Origin: Pedobacter sp.
GTDB taxonomy: Bacteria; Bacteroidota; Bacteroidia; Sphingobacteriales; Sphingobacteriaceae
Length of the DNA stretch: 40,654 bases
Assembly (NCBI GenBank): GCA_014377775.1
Contig: JACMOW010000081.1
Location: forward strand, 1-40,654
Reading direction: 5' to 3'
A model generated the notes under the pieces. It was not told the DNA's origin. It saw only the letters and a program-made list of their open reading frames with translations, and did no database searches. This document shows positions 1-8,310 of the stretch, one piece after another (the stretch's first letter is position 1; the number at the start of each line of letters is the position of its first letter). Made by a program: the position numbers and the translations under genes.

Positions 1-109
1 TATCGTTAACTGTATAAATTTTTCCATTATAGATAATTAAATCTGCTTTTTGCTTGCTGCAACTGGTTAGCAGGAGCAGCAATACGAATACTAAGGAGAG
101 TTGTTTCAT
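1..109 (-). CDS. Amidohydrolase-like lipoprotein, N-terminal fragment (runs off window)
   Basis: Not in the ORF track because it is cut by the window edge. Reading the minus strand from ATG at 109 gives a hydrophobic leader (MKQLSLVFVLLLLLTSC) ending in a lipobox Cys at residue 17, followed by SKQKADLIIYNGKIYTVND. The ADLI-x-x-NGKIYT pattern is the usual first strand of the composite domain in metal-dependent amidohydrolases (YtcJ/imidazolonepropionase-like). I therefore infer a lipid-anchored amidohydrolase. Only 36 residues are visible, so neither the metal ligands nor the substrate class can be judged. It is transcribed away from mutL across a 201-bp divergent spacer. Confidence 0.7.
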   Translation of the reverse strand, partial: MKQLSLVFVLLLLLTSCSKQKADLIIYNGKIYTVND

Positions 110-143
110 GTTTTAAAGATAGAAAAAGGTTTGGAGTTTTCAT

Positions 144-222
144 GAACAAAGAATAATGAGCAAAGAGTAAAGACTAGGCGTTTAGCCCTGCTCTTTGTTC
201 CTTAATCTTTGCTCTTTGTTCC
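144..222. repeat. GAACAAAGA/GAGCAAAGA-type intergenic repeat with inverted arms
   Basis: Between the lipoprotein and mutL starts, words such as GAACAAAGA and GAGCAAAGAGTAAAG on the left are answered by CTGCTCTTTGTTCC and TTTGCTCTTTGTTCC on the right. This gives a degenerate inverted repeat with one extra right-hand copy. Related words recur at 2141-2200 and 37805-37855, always outside genes. No coding potential was seen. Confidence 0.6.
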
Positions 223-310
223 TCTTAAGTCATTAAGTATCAATTATGTAAAAACAGACTTAAGGATAAGGCTAATTTTCGCTAAATTAGCGACCTTACG
301 ATAAGCATAA

Positions 311-2134
311 ATGTCTGATATTATACAACTTTTACCCGATAGTGTGGCCAATCAAATTGCGGCCGGAGAGGTGGTGCAGCGACCTGCATCAGCGGTAAAG
401 GAATTGCTCGAAAATGCCATTGACGCAGGTGCGGATAAAATACAATTGATTATAAAAGATGCTGGAAAGGCATTAATCCAAGTGATAGATAATGGTTGCG
501 GTATGACCGTAACGGATGCAAGAATGTGTTTTGAGCGCCATGCAACTTCTAAAGTACGCAAGGCAGAAGATTTATTTGCCATTCGCACCATGGGTTTTAG
601 AGGTGAAGCAATGGCTTCTATTGCTGCCATTGCGCAGGTAGAGTTAAAAACCAAGCGCCATGAAGATGAAGTAGGTACTTTAATTCAGATTGAAGGCGCT
701 TCTTTTGTTAAGCAAGAGCCCGTGGGTACACCAAATGGGAGTAGTATTTCGATTAAAAATCTTTTTTATAATACACCAGCACGTAGAAATTTTTTAAAAA
801 GTAATCCTGCCGAAATGCGCCACATCATCGATGAATTTCAGCGTGTGGCCATGGCGAAACCTACTATTGCTTTTAGTTTACACCACGATGGGGTAGAGAT
901 TTATCGCTTGCCATCATCAGCTTTAAAGCAACGTATCATTCATTTATTTGGAAATAATTACAATGAACGTTTAATCCCTGTTGAAGAAGAAACCACCATC
1001 ATTAACCTGAAAGGATATATTGGAAAGCCTCAATTCGCAAAAAAAACGAGAGGGGAGCAATTTTTCTTTGTGAATGATCGCTTTATAAAGGATGCTTATT
1101 TAAATCATGCCGTAAACAAGGCTTATAAAGAATTATTGCCTGATGATAATTTTCCTCTGTATGTGTTATTTATCGACATTGACCCAGCAAAGATTGATGT
1201 AAATGTGCATCCAACTAAAACGGAGATTAAATATTTGGACGAAAAATCTATTTATGCAATCATCCATTCGGCAGTGAAAAGATCTTTGGGTAGATTTAAC
1301 ATTACACCAACGATCGATTTTAACCAAGAAACAGCGTTTAATGCGATGATAACACCTAAAGCACATGAAGATATTGTGCCGCCTAGTATTGCATTTAATC
1401 CCGATTTTAACCCATTCGGACAAATTAAGTCGACCACCAAGGAGCTTCCTTTTTTGAGAAATCATGGTAATGCGGGTACAAGTACACAAAATTGGGGCTC
1501 GCTGTATGAGGTTTCTCAACACAAATTGCCCGAACAATCTGCCTTACCTTTGATAGAAGCTTCCCAAAAACAATTTATGCAGGTACATAACTGTTACATT
1601 GTTTCACAGATTAAATCGGGTATAATGGTAATTGACCAGCAAGCGGCGCATGAAAGAATTTTATACGAACGGTTTTTACTTCATTTAGAGGATCGAAAGG
1701 GAGCATCGCAACAAAGTTTATTCCCACAAACGGTAACCTTGAGTCCGAATGATTATGAATTGGCAAAAAGTTTGCTAGAAGATATCAAGAGCTTAGGCTT
1801 TGAAGTGCGAGAATTTGGAAAAAATACCTTGGTAATTGAGGGGGTTCCGGTTGATTTGGGAAGTACAAATATCAATGAAATGCAATTATTTGAACAATTA
1901 ATAGAAGGGTATAAAAACTCACAGCAAGAATTAAAACTAGATAAGCGGGATTCGTTAGCCAGAAGCATGGCTAGAAACAGTGCAATTAAAGTAGGGACGT
2001 CGTTAAGTCAGCAAGAAATGAATACCTTAATTGAAGAACTTTTTGCTTGTAAAACACCTAACTTTAGCATCAATGGAAAGCCCGTGATACAAACCATTGC
2101 TCTGAGCGAAATAGCACAGAAGTTTGAGCGGTAG
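311..2134 (+). CDS. mutL: DNA mismatch repair protein MutL
   Basis: GHKL-type ATPase that links mismatch recognition by MutS to strand removal. The N-terminal ATPase domain (about residues 1-330) has the expected motifs: the ENAIDAGA helix, DNGCGM, HATSK and GFRGEAMASI. A variable linker (about 335-420) precedes the C-terminal dimerisation domain. The length of 607 aa is normal for the family. The endonuclease-type motif DQHA(X)2E(X)4E is present only in altered form (DQQAAHERILYE, about residue 442). The distal CPHGRP-type motif reads SINGKPV, so the usual metal-binding Cys and His residues are missing. The start at 311 fits the canonical IIQLLPDSVANQIAAGEVV beginning. A small palindrome (CGCTAAATTAGCG, 280-292) lies just upstream. 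The rhomboid genes follow after a repeat-bearing spacer. Confidence 0.97.
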   Translation: MSDIIQLLPDSVANQIAAGEVVQRPASAVKELLENAIDAGADKIQLIIKDAGKALIQVIDNGCGMTVTDARMCFERHATSKVRKAEDLFAIRTMGFRGEAMASIAAIAQVELKTKRHEDEVGTLIQIEGASFVKQEPVGTPNGSSISIKNLFYNTPARRNFLKSNPAEMRHIIDEFQRVAMAKPTIAFSLHHDGVEIYRLPSSALKQRIIHLFGNNYNERLIPVEEETTIINLKGYIGKPQFAKKTRGEQFFFVNDRFIKDAYLNHAVNKAYKELLPDDNFPLYVLFIDIDPAKIDVNVHPTKTEIKYLDEKSIYAIIHSAVKRSLGRFNITPTIDFNQETAFNAMITPKAHEDIVPPSIAFNPDFNPFGQIKSTTKELPFLRNHGNAGTSTQNWGSLYEVSQHKLPEQSALPLIEASQKQFMQVHNCYIVSQIKSGIMVIDQQAAHERILYERFLLHLEDRKGASQQSLFPQTVTLSPNDYELAKSLLEDIKSLGFEVREFGKNTLVIEGVPVDLGSTNINEMQLFEQLIEGYKNSQQELKLDKRDSLARSMARNSAIKVGTSLSQQEMNTLIEELFACKTPNFSINGKPVIQTIALSEIAQKFER

Positions 2135-2140
2135 GGGGCA

Positions 2141-2200
2141 GGATTAAAGATCAAGGAATAAAGATCAAGGAATAAAGATTAAGGAATAAGGATTAAAGGA
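2141..2200. repeat. 14-bp tandem repeat AAAGATCAAGGAAT
   Basis: Directly after the mutL stop, the unit AAAGATCAAGGAAT occurs twice exactly (2146-2159, 2160-2173), once with one change (AAAGATTAAGGAAT, 2174-2187), and then as a decayed fourth copy. It lies in the 132-bp spacer before the first rhomboid gene and is not translated. Confidence 0.8.
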
Positions 2201-2266
2201 GGCAGAAAAGTACGAAAGTAAACGTCTCCTTACCAATTAAACAACTAAAAAACTGATAAACAAAAC

Positions 2267-2953
2267 ATGAATAACATACCACCAGTTGTAAAGAATTTAT
2301 TGATTATTAACGTGCTTTTTTTTGCCGCCAAATGGCTTTTTGAGGCACAAGGAATTCCAATTACTCAATATTTAGCAGTATTTTATTTCGATTCTCCATT
2401 TTTTAAGATTTGGCAGCCTATAACTTACATGTTTATGCACGCAAATATGATGCATATTTTTTTCAATATGTTTGCCCTCTATTCATTTGGAGGGATTTTG
2501 GAGGCGCATTGGGGTGGAAAGAAGTTCATTAATTTTTACTTGATTACCGGTCTGGGTGCACTAGCGTTACAGTGGGCGGTTCAGGCTTTTGAAGTTTATC
2601 AGATTACGGGTTCGCCAGTGAACGATATTGCAACGCTGGAAGCGTTAGGTAACCAAACTATTTATTCGATTTATGCTGGCCCAATGGTGGGTGCTTCGGG
2701 TGCAATTTTTGGCTTATTGGTTGCTTTTGCCATGCTATACCCCAATATGGAGATGTACATTATGTTTATTCCAGTTCCTGTAAAAGCGAAGTATATTATA
2801 CCTGTTTATATTGTGATCGAATTATTTTTAGGAGTAGGTAAATTTTCAGGAGATTCTGTTGCCCACTTTGCCCACTTAGGCGGTGCTTTAATTGGCTTTA
2901 TTTTAGTTAAATTATGGCGAAACAACAACACATTTTACGATTATTATGAATAG
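2267..2953 (+). CDS. Rhomboid family intramembrane serine protease
   Basis: A 228-aa, six-helix membrane protein of the rhomboid/GlpG type, which cleaves transmembrane substrates within the bilayer. The hallmark HxxxN segment is present (HANMMHIFFNMF, about residues 60-71). The catalytic GxSG motif is GASG in VGASGAIFG at about residue 143, and the paired histidine lies in AHLGGALIG at about residue 202, so the Ser-His dyad is intact. A large L1 loop with hydrophobic patches follows helix 1. The gene overlaps the next rhomboid gene by 8 bp, which indicates one transcript with translational coupling. Substrates cannot be inferred. Confidence 0.93.
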   Translation: MNNIPPVVKNLLIINVLFFAAKWLFEAQGIPITQYLAVFYFDSPFFKIWQPITYMFMHANMMHIFFNMFALYSFGGILEAHWGGKKFINFYLITGLGALALQWAVQAFEVYQITGSPVNDIATLEALGNQTIYSIYAGPMVGASGAIFGLLVAFAMLYPNMEMYIMFIPVPVKAKYIIPVYIVIELFLGVGKFSGDSVAHFAHLGGALIGFILVKLWRNNNTFYDYYE

Positions 2954-3788
2954 GGGTATATTAGACGATTTGCGATTAAAATTTTTTAAGTCTGGCAGTC
3001 CAGCCATGCTGTATATAGGTATTAACGTAGTTATATTTTTAATAGGTGGTTTGATTGGGGTAATGCTCACATTATCTGGAAATAGGGGTTGGGTAGAGAC
3101 GCAAATTCAAGCGTATTTTGCATTTCCGGCTAACTTAAGCAGTTTACCTATTAAATTTTATACCGTCCTAACGTATCAATTTTTTCATGCCGATTTTTTT
3201 CATGTTTTATTTAATATGTTATGGCTGTATTGGATTGGTCAAATATTTTTAGAATTTCTAAAACCTCGTCAATTTCACTTTGTGTACCTTGGGGGAGGGA
3301 TTTTAGGGGCGCTTACTTTTTTACTATTATTTAATACCATCCCAGCATTTTCGGGTCAACAAGCTACTTTAATTGGTTCTTCGGCAAGTGTAATGGCTGT
3401 TTTAGCTGCAACAGCAACATTAGTTCCAGATTATAGCATAAGGCTAATGTTTATTGGGGAACTCAAATTAAAATATCTTATTTTAGCTTACGTGCTTTTG
3501 GATATCATCAGCTCTGCTGGAGACAATGCAGGAGGAAGTATAGCGCATTTGGGTGGCGCATTATTTGGCTTTATCTTTATTAAATCATTGCAAAATGGAA
3601 AAGATTGGAGTGCTTTTTTTGAAAGAAAACCGAAGTTGAGAGTGGTGAAAAATAAATCTCCAAAAAAGAGTGAATTTAAGATTAATCAAAAAGAGGTGGA
3701 TATGATTTTGGATAAAATTTCTAAATCAGGTTACGATCAATTAAGCAAAGAAGAAAAGGAAACTTTGTTTAAGGCAAGTAAGAATTAA
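2946..3788 (+). CDS. Rhomboid family intramembrane serine protease, second paralogue with C-terminal tail
   Basis: 280 aa, with a rhomboid membrane core and a soluble C-terminal extension of about 70 residues. The HxxxN segment is present (HADFFHVLFNMLW). The active-site region reads IGSSASVMA at about residue 145, so the serine is kept but the usual trailing glycine is alanine (GxSA). The catalytic histidine is in AHLGGALFG at about residue 200. The tail (EVDMILDKISKSGYDQLSKE) resembles, from memory, the short C-terminal domain seen in Bacteroidota rhomboids (DUF6576). The start codon lies inside the end of the first rhomboid gene, and the stop shares one base with the next start. The relaxed GxSx motif is common in paralogues, so activity is plausible but not certain. 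Confidence 0.92.
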   Translation: MNRGILDDLRLKFFKSGSPAMLYIGINVVIFLIGGLIGVMLTLSGNRGWVETQIQAYFAFPANLSSLPIKFYTVLTYQFFHADFFHVLFNMLWLYWIGQIFLEFLKPRQFHFVYLGGGILGALTFLLLFNTIPAFSGQQATLIGSSASVMAVLAATATLVPDYSIRLMFIGELKLKYLILAYVLLDIISSAGDNAGGSIAHLGGALFGFIFIKSLQNGKDWSAFFERKPKLRVVKNKSPKKSEFKINQKEVDMILDKISKSGYDQLSKEEKETLFKASKN

Positions 3789-4897
3789 TGAGAAATAAAA
3801 AGATAACATTTTTTGATAAATGTGTGTTCTTAATCGCTATTATAACGGCAATTGGAATGTTTATGGGTATTAGAGCTGGCGTGAGCGATCCTCGTGAGCA
3901 TATCATTATTGCGTTTTTCGGACTGGCGTATCCATTTTTTCTATTGGCTAATGTTTTGATTTTGGCTTATTGGACTTTAAGAGCAAAATGGTTAATTTCT
4001 GCATTAACGTTGGTTCTAATTTGTTATGGAGGTAACACTTTAATAGCAACATTCGGCTTTTTTGGTACTAAGGGTGAAACGCAAAAGGATGATAAAGCAC
4101 TGGTTAGAATGATGACCTATAATGTGCATAATTTTACACCTTATGGAGAAGAGATGACACTTCTAATGAAAGAAAAAATGCTTAGTGTGGTGATTGAGCA
4201 ACAGCCTGATGTAGTTTGCTTTCAAGAATTTTATACCCGAGAAAAGGGCCCTTATGATATAGTTGATAGTCTGAAAAAGTTACTTAATGTTAAATATTAC
4301 TATTTTGAACCCTCCAGTAAAAGTGAAAGAGAAGCCATTGGAATGGCAATTTTCTCTCGATTTCCAATTACAAATAAAGGGAGGATTACTTTTAGTGGTG
4401 TAACGGGAAATGAAAGCATCTATGTAGATTTAAAAGTTAAGCATAAGGTAGTTCGAATATATAATGTGCATTTGCAATCGATCTCCTTTATGAAAGAAGA
4501 TTATACCTACTTAGATCAGGTTACTAAAGAGATGGATCCAAAAATGAGTGCTTCGAAGCGGATCATAAGGATGTTGAAATATGCTTTTAAAAAGCGAAGT
4601 GAGCAAGTTGATCTGATGAAAGCACACATGCGAGCCTGCGAAACGCCTTATGTTGTTGCTGGCGACTTTAACGATACGCCAGCATCTTATGCGGTTAGGA
4701 AAATGACAGACTCACTAAATAACGCATTTATTAAAAAGGGGCAAGGATTTGGTAAAACTTACAATGGGAAGTTTCCAAATTTCCAGATCGATTATATAGC
4801 TACCACTAAAGATATTGAAGTGGTTAACTATCAGATTATTGAAGCGAAATTATCTGATCATTTTCCAGTACGAAGCGACCTTAAGTTAAAAAACTAA
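3788..4897 (+). CDS. Endonuclease/exonuclease/phosphatase (EEP) family protein, membrane-anchored
   Basis: 369 aa. Three hydrophobic segments lie in the first about 95 residues (near 12-30, 40-62 and 68-90), followed by a complete EEP hydrolase domain from about residue 108. The metal- and substrate-binding series is visible in order: TYNVHNF (Asn), CFQEFY (Glu), VHLQS (His), GDFNDTPAS (Asp/Asn) and the terminal SDHFPV (Asp-His). The family includes nucleases and phospho- or sphingomyelinase-like phosphodiesterases, so the substrate is open. With the catalytic domain after the third segment it should face the periplasm. It overlaps the upstream rhomboid stop by one base (TAATG), making a three-gene coupled unit. 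Confidence 0.9.
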   Translation: MRNKKITFFDKCVFLIAIITAIGMFMGIRAGVSDPREHIIIAFFGLAYPFFLLANVLILAYWTLRAKWLISALTLVLICYGGNTLIATFGFFGTKGETQKDDKALVRMMTYNVHNFTPYGEEMTLLMKEKMLSVVIEQQPDVVCFQEFYTREKGPYDIVDSLKKLLNVKYYYFEPSSKSEREAIGMAIFSRFPITNKGRITFSGVTGNESIYVDLKVKHKVVRIYNVHLQSISFMKEDYTYLDQVTKEMDPKMSASKRIIRMLKYAFKKRSEQVDLMKAHMRACETPYVVAGDFNDTPASYAVRKMTDSLNNAFIKKGQGFGKTYNGKFPNFQIDYIATTKDIEVVNYQIIEAKLSDHFPVRSDLKLKN

Positions 4898-4921
4898 TCA
4901 TCAAATTTTCCATATAAGTAT

Positions 4922-4929
4922 TAAATTTG
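4922..4929 (+). promoter_or_regulatory. Bacteroidota -7 box of cysS, 4 nt from the start codon
   Basis: TAAATTTG matches TAnnTTTG and is followed by only TACC before the cysS ATG. No clear -33 TTTG lies at the usual distance. If the box is used, the transcript would begin at or next to the start codon. Confidence 0.45.
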
Positions 4930-4933
4930 TACC

Positions 4934-6394
4934 ATGATACAAAAGCTGCAGTTATACAATACCATTTCACGTAAAAAGGAACAATTTGAGCCGCTAAATG
5001 CACCTCATGTAGGCATGTATGTGTGTGGCCCTACAGTTTATAGTGATGTGCATTTGGGTAATTGTAGAACATTTATTTCGTTCGACTTAATTTTTAGATA
5101 TTTAAAATTTAGTGGTTACAGGGTGCGCTATGTGCGTAATCTTACTGATGCTGGTCATTTAGAGGGCGACAGAGACGAGGGTGATGATAAATTTGCAAAA
5201 CGTGCAAAGTTGGAACAGCTTGAGCCAATGGAAATTGTACAAAAATATACCTTGGGCTTTCATGATGTGATGCGGGTGTTTAATACCTTGCCTCCTAGCA
5301 TTGAACCTACCGCAACCGGTCATATTATCGAGCAAATTGAAATGATAAAAACTATTATTGCGAATGGTTATGGCTATGAAGTGGATGGAACAATTTATTT
5401 TGATGTAGAGAAATATAGCAAGCAATATAATTATACGGTATTAACCAATCGTAATTTAGAAGATATGCTTGCCAATACCCGAGAATTGGGTGGACAAGAT
5501 GATAAGCATGGTAGATTGGACTTTGCCTTATGGATAAAGGCGAAACCCGAAACCTTGATGCAATGGGCATCTCCATGGGGCGCAGGATTTCCGGGATGGC
5601 ACATTGAGTGCTCGGCAATGAGCGCTAAATATTTAGGGCAGGAGTTTGATATCCATGGCGGGGGATTAGATTTAGCCGCTACGCATCATACCAATGAAAT
5701 TGCACAATCAGAAGCTTGTAGTCATATTCAGCCTGCTAAATACTGGATGCATACCAATATGTTAACCGTTAACGGCACACGGATGTCTAAATCTGCTGGA
5801 AATGGCTTTTTACCTGATGAATTGTTTACGGGCAATCATCCACTGCTAAAAAAAGGGTATAGCCCAATGACGGTTAAGTTTTTTATGCTGCAGGCACATT
5901 ACCGCAGTACGTTAGATTTTTCGAACGAGGCCTTAGAAGCTTCCGAAAAGGGTTTTAGGCGTTTAATGAATGCAATCAGTTTATTGCCAAAGCTGAGTAC
6001 TAGTGAGCAAAGCGATTTTCAAATAGAACCGATTCGTGTTAACTGCGTCAATGCCATGAATGATGATTTTAATAGCCCGATTGTTATTGCAGAATTGTTT
6101 GAGGCGGTTAGAATAATTAACATTGTTTACGACGGAACTGCTACAATTTCTTCAGAAGAATTGGATAAACTAAAAGCTTTAATGAGCGATTTTGTTGTCG
6201 ATGTTTTTGGTTTGAAAGATGAAGATAGCAGTAATGCCGAATTAAATGATGTATTAGCCATGGTAATCGAATTACGTAAGGAGGCAAAAGAGAATAAAGA
6301 TTACGCAACCTCTGATAAAATTCGCATCGGTTTACAGGAAATGGGGATACAACTAAAAGATAGTAAAGACGGAACTACTTGGAGTAAGGTATAA
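4934..6394 (+). CDS. cysS: Cysteine--tRNA ligase
   Basis: Class I aminoacyl-tRNA synthetase that charges tRNA-Cys. The HIGH-type signature appears as HLGN (about residue 40) right after the zinc-binding CGPTVYSDV. Other zinc-site elements are WHIECS (about 222) and the HHTNE segment. The KMSKS loop is RMSKSAGN (about 283). The DALR-type C-terminal helical domain follows, with ELRKEAKENKDYATSDKIR near the end. The length of 486 aa is typical. The start was chosen from the conserved LQLYNTISRKKEQFEP opening and the promoter box just upstream. The upstream EEP gene ends 36 bp before it. Confidence 0.98.
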   Translation: MIQKLQLYNTISRKKEQFEPLNAPHVGMYVCGPTVYSDVHLGNCRTFISFDLIFRYLKFSGYRVRYVRNLTDAGHLEGDRDEGDDKFAKRAKLEQLEPMEIVQKYTLGFHDVMRVFNTLPPSIEPTATGHIIEQIEMIKTIIANGYGYEVDGTIYFDVEKYSKQYNYTVLTNRNLEDMLANTRELGGQDDKHGRLDFALWIKAKPETLMQWASPWGAGFPGWHIECSAMSAKYLGQEFDIHGGGLDLAATHHTNEIAQSEACSHIQPAKYWMHTNMLTVNGTRMSKSAGNGFLPDELFTGNHPLLKKGYSPMTVKFFMLQAHYRSTLDFSNEALEASEKGFRRLMNAISLLPKLSTSEQSDFQIEPIRVNCVNAMNDDFNSPIVIAELFEAVRIINIVYDGTATISSEELDKLKALMSDFVVDVFGLKDEDSSNAELNDVLAMVIELRKEAKENKDYATSDKIRIGLQEMGIQLKDSKDGTTWSKV

Positions 6395-6431
6395 TTCATT
6401 TTTTAGCTATATTCGTTAACTATTTAAAACT

Positions 6432-7286
6432 ATGAAAAAAATCTTTTATACCCTATCTGCATTATTAATTTGTTTTTCTGCTTATGCTCAAAAATCAGAC
6501 GGAAGTGCAAAGTCTTTAGCCAATGCCGAAATGGCTTTCTCGGCCTACACATTAAAGAATGGAACAAATGCTGCGTTTACTACTTTTGCTGCACAAGATG
6601 GCATTGTGTTTAGACCAAATGCTGTGAATGCCCGAAAATTTTATGCTACAGCACCTGATATGAAAAATTTGTCGTGGGCGCCAAGTTATACACAAATGTC
6701 GAGAAGCAGGGATTGGGGATTTACCACAGGTGCCTATATGATAGATGGCGAGCAGAAAGCATACGGACAATATGTGTCGGTATGGCGAGGTAAAGGTGGT
6801 AATTGGGAACTCATTTTAGATATGAGTGCTGAAACGAATAAGCCATTGCAAAAAGTTGTACCTGTTGTAATTGAACCTAAGGATAAATTTACCCCTGTTT
6901 TTGCTAATGAAAAAGATCTGAAAACAAGTAGAGACATTATCTATACTACTGAAAAAACATTAAATACGACGTTAAAAACGTATGGAGCTAGTGCATTTTC
7001 TGGATTTTTAAGTGCCAATTCTCGTTTGTTATTTCCCGGAACAGAGCCAATTTTAGGTAAGGAAAATATTCAGGCCTTTAATAATCGGATGATTGATAAA
7101 ATAAACTTAAAAACTGTATCTGCCGATAAGGCATTGGGTGGCGACTTAGCTTACACTTATGGGATAGCAACTATCGATTATAAAACAGATTTACGCGAAA
7201 GCTTCAATTATTTATATATATGGGAACGTCAGGCCGATTTTAGTTGGAATATTTTAGTGCAAATTTATACTTTAGCAGAACGTTAA
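6432..7286 (+). CDS. Secreted NTF2-like (DUF4440/SnoaL-type) protein, putative
   Basis: 284 aa with a clear signal peptide (MKKIFYTLSALLICFSAYAQ, cleavage after about residue 19). Two similar halves can be seen. Each begins with a helix (SLANAEMAFSAYTLKNG; IIYTTEKTLNTTLKTYG), carries a line of the form F-R/L-F-P in an early strand (DGIVFRPNAV; SRLLFPGTEPI), and ends in a W-containing strand (VSVWRGKGGNWELIL; YIWERQADFSWNILV). That pattern fits two tandem NTF2-like domains of the DUF4440 kind. No catalytic function can be assigned. The gene ends with a good intrinsic terminator and appears monocistronic. Confidence 0.7.
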   Translation: MKKIFYTLSALLICFSAYAQKSDGSAKSLANAEMAFSAYTLKNGTNAAFTTFAAQDGIVFRPNAVNARKFYATAPDMKNLSWAPSYTQMSRSRDWGFTTGAYMIDGEQKAYGQYVSVWRGKGGNWELILDMSAETNKPLQKVVPVVIEPKDKFTPVFANEKDLKTSRDIIYTTEKTLNTTLKTYGASAFSGFLSANSRLLFPGTEPILGKENIQAFNNRMIDKINLKTVSADKALGGDLAYTYGIATIDYKTDLRESFNYLYIWERQADFSWNILVQIYTLAER

Positions 7287-7307
7287 ACCAAACCAAATAT
7301 AAACCTG

Positions 7308-7339
7308 AAGGATTTCGGCTTTGCTGAGATCCTTTTTTT
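7308..7339 (+). terminator. Rho-independent terminator after the NTF2-like gene
   Basis: A stem of AAGGATTTCGGC pairing with GCTGAGATCCTT (one G-U-type position and one mismatch) across a 3-nt loop is followed by a run of Ts (7333-7339). It lies 21 bp after the stop. Confidence 0.85.
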
Positions 7340-7419
7340 GTTCTATGTTGATAAGCTACCAGCATTGGATAAGATATAAATTCGAAATTATTTGCGTTAA
7401 TATTAAGTAGCATTATAAA

Positions 7420-8301
7420 ATGAACAAACTCATACTTTTATTTGCCATTTTTCAATTTGCTTTGAGCGGATTTGCTCAACATAAATTTGATGTTCAAGGT
7501 AAAGCGGGCTGCCGTGGCATTATGCCCGAAAATACCATTTCAGGCATGATTAAGGCCCTCGTGCTAGGTGCAACTACATTAGAAATGGATGCGGTAATTT
7601 CAAAAGATAAACAGGTAGTGTTATCTCAAGAGCCTTACTTTAATCATGAAATTAGCTTGTCGCCTGATGGGAAGCCAATAGCCTTTAAGGATGAAAAAAG
7701 GCATAATATCTTTAAAATGAATTATGAAGAGATTAAAAAGTATGATGTTGGAAGCAAACTTCATCCTCGATTTCCTGGTCAACAAAAGTTTAAGACTTAT
7801 AAGCCTTTGCTTGCAGAGGTGATAGACTCAGTTGAGAATTACGTTAAGCTATATGGATTGAGTAAACCAGATTATAGTATTGAAACAAAATTAATCCCAA
7901 AGGGGGATGGAGAATTTCAGCCCGATCCCGCTACCTATATAGAGTTGATTATTGAAATTGTAAAGAAAAGGAGGCTAGAAAAAAGAGTAATTATTCAATC
8001 TTTTGATGTGAGAACGCTCCAATATCTACATGGTAAATACCCAAAAATTAGAACTTCTCTACTAATAGACGAGAAGGAAGATTTTGAAAATAACATGAAA
8101 GAGTTGGGTTTTAATCCAACTATCTATAGTCCATACTCAGTTTTAGTAGGGAAAACATTGGTTGATAAGTGCCATGCTTTGGGAATTAAAATTATTCCGT
8201 GGACGATTAATTCAACAAAGGAAATTACTTATTTAATGAATTTAGGAGTAGATGGGATAATTACCGACTACCCAAATGTAATGGGACAGATAAGCAACTA
8301 A
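7420..8301 (+). CDS. Glycerophosphodiester phosphodiesterase family protein with altered catalytic site
   Basis: 293 aa, signal peptide (ends SGFAQ, about residue 20), then a GDPD TIM-barrel domain. Bacteroidota homologues usually begin GHRGCRG-x-x-PENT. Here the stretch reads GKAGCRGIMPENT, so the catalytic His of the HRG motif is Lys28 and its Arg is Ala29. The second catalytic His of the usual SHEP/HD motif is Gln70 (LSQEPY). The metal-coordinating elements remain: Glu37 in PENT, Glu55/Asp57 in TLEMD, and YSIETKL. The C-terminal barrel elements IIPWTIN and GVDGIITDYP are intact, so this is not a decaying pseudogene. A binding role or altered chemistry is more likely than normal GDPD activity. 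It converges on moxR with a 9-bp gap. Confidence 0.88.
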   Translation: MNKLILLFAIFQFALSGFAQHKFDVQGKAGCRGIMPENTISGMIKALVLGATTLEMDAVISKDKQVVLSQEPYFNHEISLSPDGKPIAFKDEKRHNIFKMNYEEIKKYDVGSKLHPRFPGQQKFKTYKPLLAEVIDSVENYVKLYGLSKPDYSIETKLIPKGDGEFQPDPATYIELIIEIVKKRRLEKRVIIQSFDVRTLQYLHGKYPKIRTSLLIDEKEDFENNMKELGFNPTIYSPYSVLVGKTLVDKCHALGIKIIPWTINSTKEITYLMNLGVDGIITDYPNVMGQISN

Positions 8302-8310
8302 TCGTCTTCT

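Noticed and set aside
1166-1537. Minus-strand 123-aa ORF in mutL
   Set aside because: Shadow of mutL. Cys-rich composition is an antisense artefact.
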